Source of the DNA: DATMER01 sp963844885
Lineage (GTDB): Bacteria > Acidobacteriota > Thermoanaerobaculia > Multivoradales > UBA5704
Length of the DNA: 64,000 bases
NCBI GenBank assembly: GCA_963844885.1
Contig: CAWJQA010000017.1
Location: 124,001-188,000, forward strand
Direction: 5' to 3'
Numbering within the stretch: position 1 is the stretch's first letter; each line of letters begins with the position of its first letter. Of the stretch, positions 60,981 to 64,000 are shown one piece after another. Both the position numbers and the translations under genes were made by a program. Under the pieces are notes generated by a model. That model was not told the origin of the DNA, did not search any database, and saw nothing but the letters and a program-made list of their open reading frames with translations.

Positions 60981-63411
60981 CGGGGAAGCTCCTTTCCCGG
61001 AGAGGACCGGGAATTTTAACATAACCCGCCCACCACGCGAGGACGGGGAGGAGGGCCAGGCCGAAGGCGACCCCCCAGCAGGACCGCACGAGAGGCCGCC
61101 GGTCGATCCGGAAGCGCACCCGGTGGCGGCCTTCGGGAACCTCGACACCCAGGCGGTAGAGATTGGCGGGCACGGTTTCCGCCGCCCGGCCGTCGATCTC
61201 CACCTCCCATAGAGAGAGGTGCGCGCGCTGGACGATCAGGAGCCCGCCTCCCGGCCCGGCGTTCACGTCGAAGCCCATGGCCTCGGGTCCGGCCTGAAGC
61301 CGGCGGACGGTTCCGGGGCTCCGGACCCGGGGCGGACCGTCTCCGGGAACGACGGCGTCCACCCGGGCGTCGAAGTCGCCACCGCTGAGAGTCTGGTAGG
61401 CGGCGTTCAGGTGGGGTGCGCGGAAGATCCTCCGGGGGAAGAACGCCAGCGGCGCCCGGTCGACGATCTCGTAGACGTAGAGGGTCTGCCCGAAGCTCGG
61501 GATCTGCGTCACCAGCCGGGCGCGGGGCTGCGGCGGATCGAGCGGATGGTTCATGAGCAGGCGCGCGACTCCCCAGGCGGCGAGCAGCCGGATGCGTTTG
61601 CCGTCGTCGTCCTTCGATCCCTTCACGGCCCCCTCCGCCATTCGGGCGAGGAAGCTGTCGAGCCCCTCGGCCGACGAGTTGAGCTCGAAAGTCCGTCCCC
61701 ACATCGGTCCGGTGAAGGGGTAGAGCTCGTAGAAGGCGCGGCGCTCCATCCAGTTGGCGCCCGGGCTCGGGAAATCTCCCTGCTTCAGCGTCGAGGGTCC
61801 GAAAAGATAGTTGAAGTCCGCGTGGACGACCGGCACCCCCTCGGGGACGGAGTCCAGGGCCGGCGGCGGCAGACGGTAGGGGACGACGGAGTCGCTCGGG
61901 TAGAGAGGACGCAGGAGGAGGAGTTGGACGGCGGCGTGGAAAGCGAGCAGGAGGGCGCCTCCGACCGCCGGCCGCCGCCGGCCGATCTTCCCCAGCAGGG
62001 CCAGGACGGCGACGGCGGCGACCGAAAGGAACGCGAGGCCGGCCCACCGCAGGCGCTCGTTGACCACGAAGGCCCGGCCGCGCGAGGCCGTCCCCAGGCC
62101 GGCGATCCAGGCCTCGGCCGCGCCCGGGTTGAAGGTGAGGAAGGCCCACAACCCGACCAGGATGAGAGCCAGGATCAGAAGCGCGAGGCCGAAGCGGCGC
62201 CGAGCCCGGGCGCGGACGGCTTCCTCCGCGAAGAAGAGCCGCTCGAAGCCGATGCCGCAAAGCACCGCGGCGCCCACCGCGACCGGGAGCCAGAACTTGA
62301 CCGGATAGCGGAGCGATCCGCGGCCGGGGAGGCTGAAGAGCCACTCCGCCACCGGGTTGAACCGTCCGAGCGACAGGAAGAGGCCGGCGGCGATCCCGCC
62401 CCAGGCCCACCACGCCGCCCGCCCGCGAGGCCGTCCGGAAGCAGAGATCAGGGCGAGAGCCAGGAGCCCGGGGTAGAGGGAGAGGTAGTACGGCGGCACG
62501 CCGGTGAAGAAGCGGCTCCCCCAGAAGCTCCCCTGCCCGATCAGGTCGGGGCGGCCGAAGACGAACGGCACGAGCCATTCGGCGGCCTGCCGCGGGTCCC
62601 AGCTCGCCACCGTGGCGGCCTCGGCGGTGTAGCCGCGGTGGCCGCGGAACGACATCGGGAGGATGCGCCGGAACTCTTCGAGCTGCGGCAGAGCGAGGAG
62701 GAAGCCGACTCCGGCGCAGGCCGCCAACAGGACAAGGCCGGTCCACGGCTCGCGCCAGCGCAAGACATCGCGCAGATACGGGAAGAGCGCCGCGGCGGCC
62801 AGCAGTCCGGCGAGCAGGGCCATCAGAGGGTCGCCGCCCAGGAGGAGCAGCCCCCAGAGAACGGCGATGACCGGCGCCGTCCGGCGATGGCCTTGGGCGA
62901 ACCGGAGGCAGGCGGCGATCAGCGCCGGTGCCAGGGTGACGCCCGCGATCAGGTTGTAGAACGACAGATGGGAGAGGTAGAAGCCGCTCAGGGTCCAGCA
63001 GGCGGCGGCGGCCCAGGCCGGCTCACGGCGCAGGCCCCAGGCGCGCGCCATCCAGGCGAAGGCGAACGGCGCCAGGAGCAGGTGGAGCCAGAAGTGGGCG
63101 TTGAGCGCCCAGAAGGTCGAGCTCACCAGATAGAGGAGGTTGTCCGGGTAGAACGGCACGGCGTTCGGGTTGCCGGCGAGCGGCTGGCCGCCGGCCCGGT
63201 GGGGGTCCAGGATCGGGAAGTAGCCTTCCCGCATGGCCGCGGCCTGCGCGGTCTTCATGGGGAAGTGGGTGTTGAGCACGTCCCGGAGGTAGAGCGTCTC
63301 CGTGCCGCGGATGAGCGGCGCCATGGCCAGGAGCAGGAAGAGGATCAGCGGCGCGGTATAGGCGGCATGGACCAGGAAGGCGCGGCGTCGAACGTTTTCG
63401 GTGGATTCCAT
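60961..63411 (-). CDS. YfhO family membrane protein
   Basis: An 816-residue protein with about 13 membrane segments and a periplasmic C-terminal domain. The YfhO-type start is clear (DVLNTHFPMKTAQAAAMREGYFPILDPHRAGGQPLAGNPNAVPFYPDNLLY), as are WTLSGFYLSHLSFYN, PQLEEFRR and the late VQRAHLSLWEVEIDGRAAETVPAN-type strand and VPEGRHRVRFRI. Relatives in Firmicutes are linked to lipoteichoic acid glycosylation, so a glycosyltransferase-C-like membrane sugar transferase is the likely activity. ATG 63411 is only 23 bp from the divergent prenyltransferase start. Confidence 0.85.
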   Translation of the reverse strand: MESTENVRRRAFLVHAAYTAPLILFLLLAMAPLIRGTETLYLRDVLNTHFPMKTAQAAAMREGYFPILDPHRAGGQPLAGNPNAVPFYPDNLLYLVSSTFWALNAHFWLHLLLAPFAFAWMARAWGLRREPAWAAAACWTLSGFYLSHLSFYNLIAGVTLAPALIAACLRFAQGHRRTAPVIAVLWGLLLLGGDPLMALLAGLLAAAALFPYLRDVLRWREPWTGLVLLAACAGVGFLLALPQLEEFRRILPMSFRGHRGYTAEAATVASWDPRQAAEWLVPFVFGRPDLIGQGSFWGSRFFTGVPPYYLSLYPGLLALALISASGRPRGRAAWWAWGGIAAGLFLSLGRFNPVAEWLFSLPGRGSLRYPVKFWLPVAVGAAVLCGIGFERLFFAEEAVRARARRRFGLALLILALILVGLWAFLTFNPGAAEAWIAGLGTASRGRAFVVNERLRWAGLAFLSVAAVAVLALLGKIGRRRPAVGGALLLAFHAAVQLLLLRPLYPSDSVVPYRLPPPALDSVPEGVPVVHADFNYLFGPSTLKQGDFPSPGANWMERRAFYELYPFTGPMWGRTFELNSSAEGLDSFLARMAEGAVKGSKDDDGKRIRLLAAWGVARLLMNHPLDPPQPRARLVTQIPSFGQTLYVYEIVDRAPLAFFPRRIFRAPHLNAAYQTLSGGDFDARVDAVVPGDGPPRVRSPGTVRRLQAGPEAMGFDVNAGPGGGLLIVQRAHLSLWEVEIDGRAAETVPANLYRLGVEVPEGRHRVRFRIDRRPLVRSCWGVAFGLALLPVLAWWAGYVKIPGPLRERSFPDVESVP

Positions 63412-63434
63412 CTCTTCCTCTTAGAATACCGCTT

Positions 63435-64000
63435 GTGATCCGGCCGCTCGTCAAATCGCTCCGGCCCACGCAATGGGCCAAGAACCTGTTCGTCCTCGCT
63501 CCCGCGGTGTTCAGCAGCCTGCTGCTGCACCCGGAGATCCTGGTGCGGGCGGCGCTCGCCCTGGCCGCCTTCTGCTGTGCGTCCAGCGCCGTCTACCTGG
63601 TCAACGACATCCGGGACCGGGAGGAGGACCGCCGGCACCCGCTCAAGAAGCTCCGGCCGCTCGCAGCCGGGACGCTCGCGGTCTCCACGGCGGTGGTGGC
63701 GGTCGCGGTCCTGGCCGGCGCGGCGGCTCTGATCTCCTTCCGCCTCGGGTCCGGTTTCTCCGTGATCCTGGGAAGCTACCTGTTGCTGAACATCCTGTAT
63801 ACCCTCTGGCTCAAGCACATGGTGATTCTGGACGTGATGTCGATCAGCCTGGGCTTCGTGCTGAGGGTCGAGGCCGGGGCGGTGGCGTCCGGGGTCGAGG
63901 TGTCGCGCTGGCTCCTCCTCTGTACCATCTTCCTTGCGCTCTTCCTCGCGTTCTCGAAGCGCCGGCACGAGATCACGCTCCTCGCCGGGGCGGCGGCGGG
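63435..64000 (+). CDS. UbiA-family prenyltransferase, 3' end outside window
   Basis: From GTG 63435 the frame stays open to the window edge (188 residues visible). The start IRPLVKSLRPTQWAKNLFVLAPAVFS and the first Asp-rich motif NDIRDREEDRRHP are typical of the decaprenyl-phosphate phosphoribosyltransferase/UbiA family, with following helices (LGSYLLLNILYTLWLKHMVILDVMSISLGFVLRVEAGA). The enzyme joins a prenyl chain to a soluble acceptor at the membrane, often for wall arabinan or other glycan precursors. It is divergent from the YfhO-like gene with a very short gap, so the two are probably co-regulated. A shorter start is possible. Confidence 0.85.
   Translation, partial: MIRPLVKSLRPTQWAKNLFVLAPAVFSSLLLHPEILVRAALALAAFCCASSAVYLVNDIRDREEDRRHPLKKLRPLAAGTLAVSTAVVAVAVLAGAAALISFRLGSGFSVILGSYLLLNILYTLWLKHMVILDVMSISLGFVLRVEAGAVASGVEVSRWLLLCTIFLALFLAFSKRRHEITLLAGAAA

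Overview
The window is one contig end of a high-GC bacterial chromosome, most likely an Acidobacteriota member of the Thermoanaerobaculia/Holophagae type. The assignment is an inference from family content: four tandem 'VWFA-related' secreted proteins, a MacB/FtsX permease of the acidobacterial duplicated orphan permease (ADOP) type, a secreted protein ending in the 'FYTLEPCRVLDTR' module, and a 5' cut protein ending in the 'FWVFYGALSDVEY' module. No tRNA, rRNA or CRISPR array was seen.

Layout. 0-12 kb: tail of a secreted protein; a membrane proton-pumping pyrophosphatase whose frame is broken many times; a Fic protein behind palindromic repeats; small secreted proteins; an envelope cluster on the minus strand (L,D-transpeptidase, M23 peptidase, unknown secreted protein); an AI-2E-type permease; an AAA/R3H protein with two frame breaks. 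12-25 kb: four VWFA-related paralogues in an operon, a two-orientation array of 20-bp units, a small repeat peptide and a 1008-residue protein with an internally duplicated helical-repeat plus Fis-type HTH layout. 25-34 kb: HepT/MntA pair, RlmI-like methyltransferase, a 972-bp insert between 169-bp direct repeats, the ADOP permease, a ketosynthase, a DUF547 protein and a lipoprotein.

34-53 kb is an accessory region: several toxin-antitoxin genes (some broken), a group II intron with its reverse transcriptase, a 21-bp repeat array, unclassified secreted proteins, a transposase scrap, an IS91-type element with its own tyrosine recombinase, a PD-(D/E)XK-like protein, and direct repeats of about 140 bp derived from the 3' end of the acyl-CoA synthetase gene. 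53-64 kb returns to chromosomal genes: the ADP-forming acyl-CoA synthetase, lipid kinase and ruvB in one minus-strand run, then ruvA, a PpiD-like chaperone, a YfhO-like membrane protein, and the start of a divergent UbiA-family prenyltransferase.

The two most telling observations are structural. First, almost every frame break in the pyrophosphatase, AAA/R3H and acyl-CoA synthetase genes can be read as the two alleles of one point variant written side by side, usually synonymous third-position variants, which points to a mixed-strain assembly artefact rather than gene decay. Second, two separate inserted segments (27.05-28.03 kb and about 46.3-53.26 kb) are each bracketed by 140-170 bp direct copies of a core gene's 3' end, suggesting the same kind of integration event twice.
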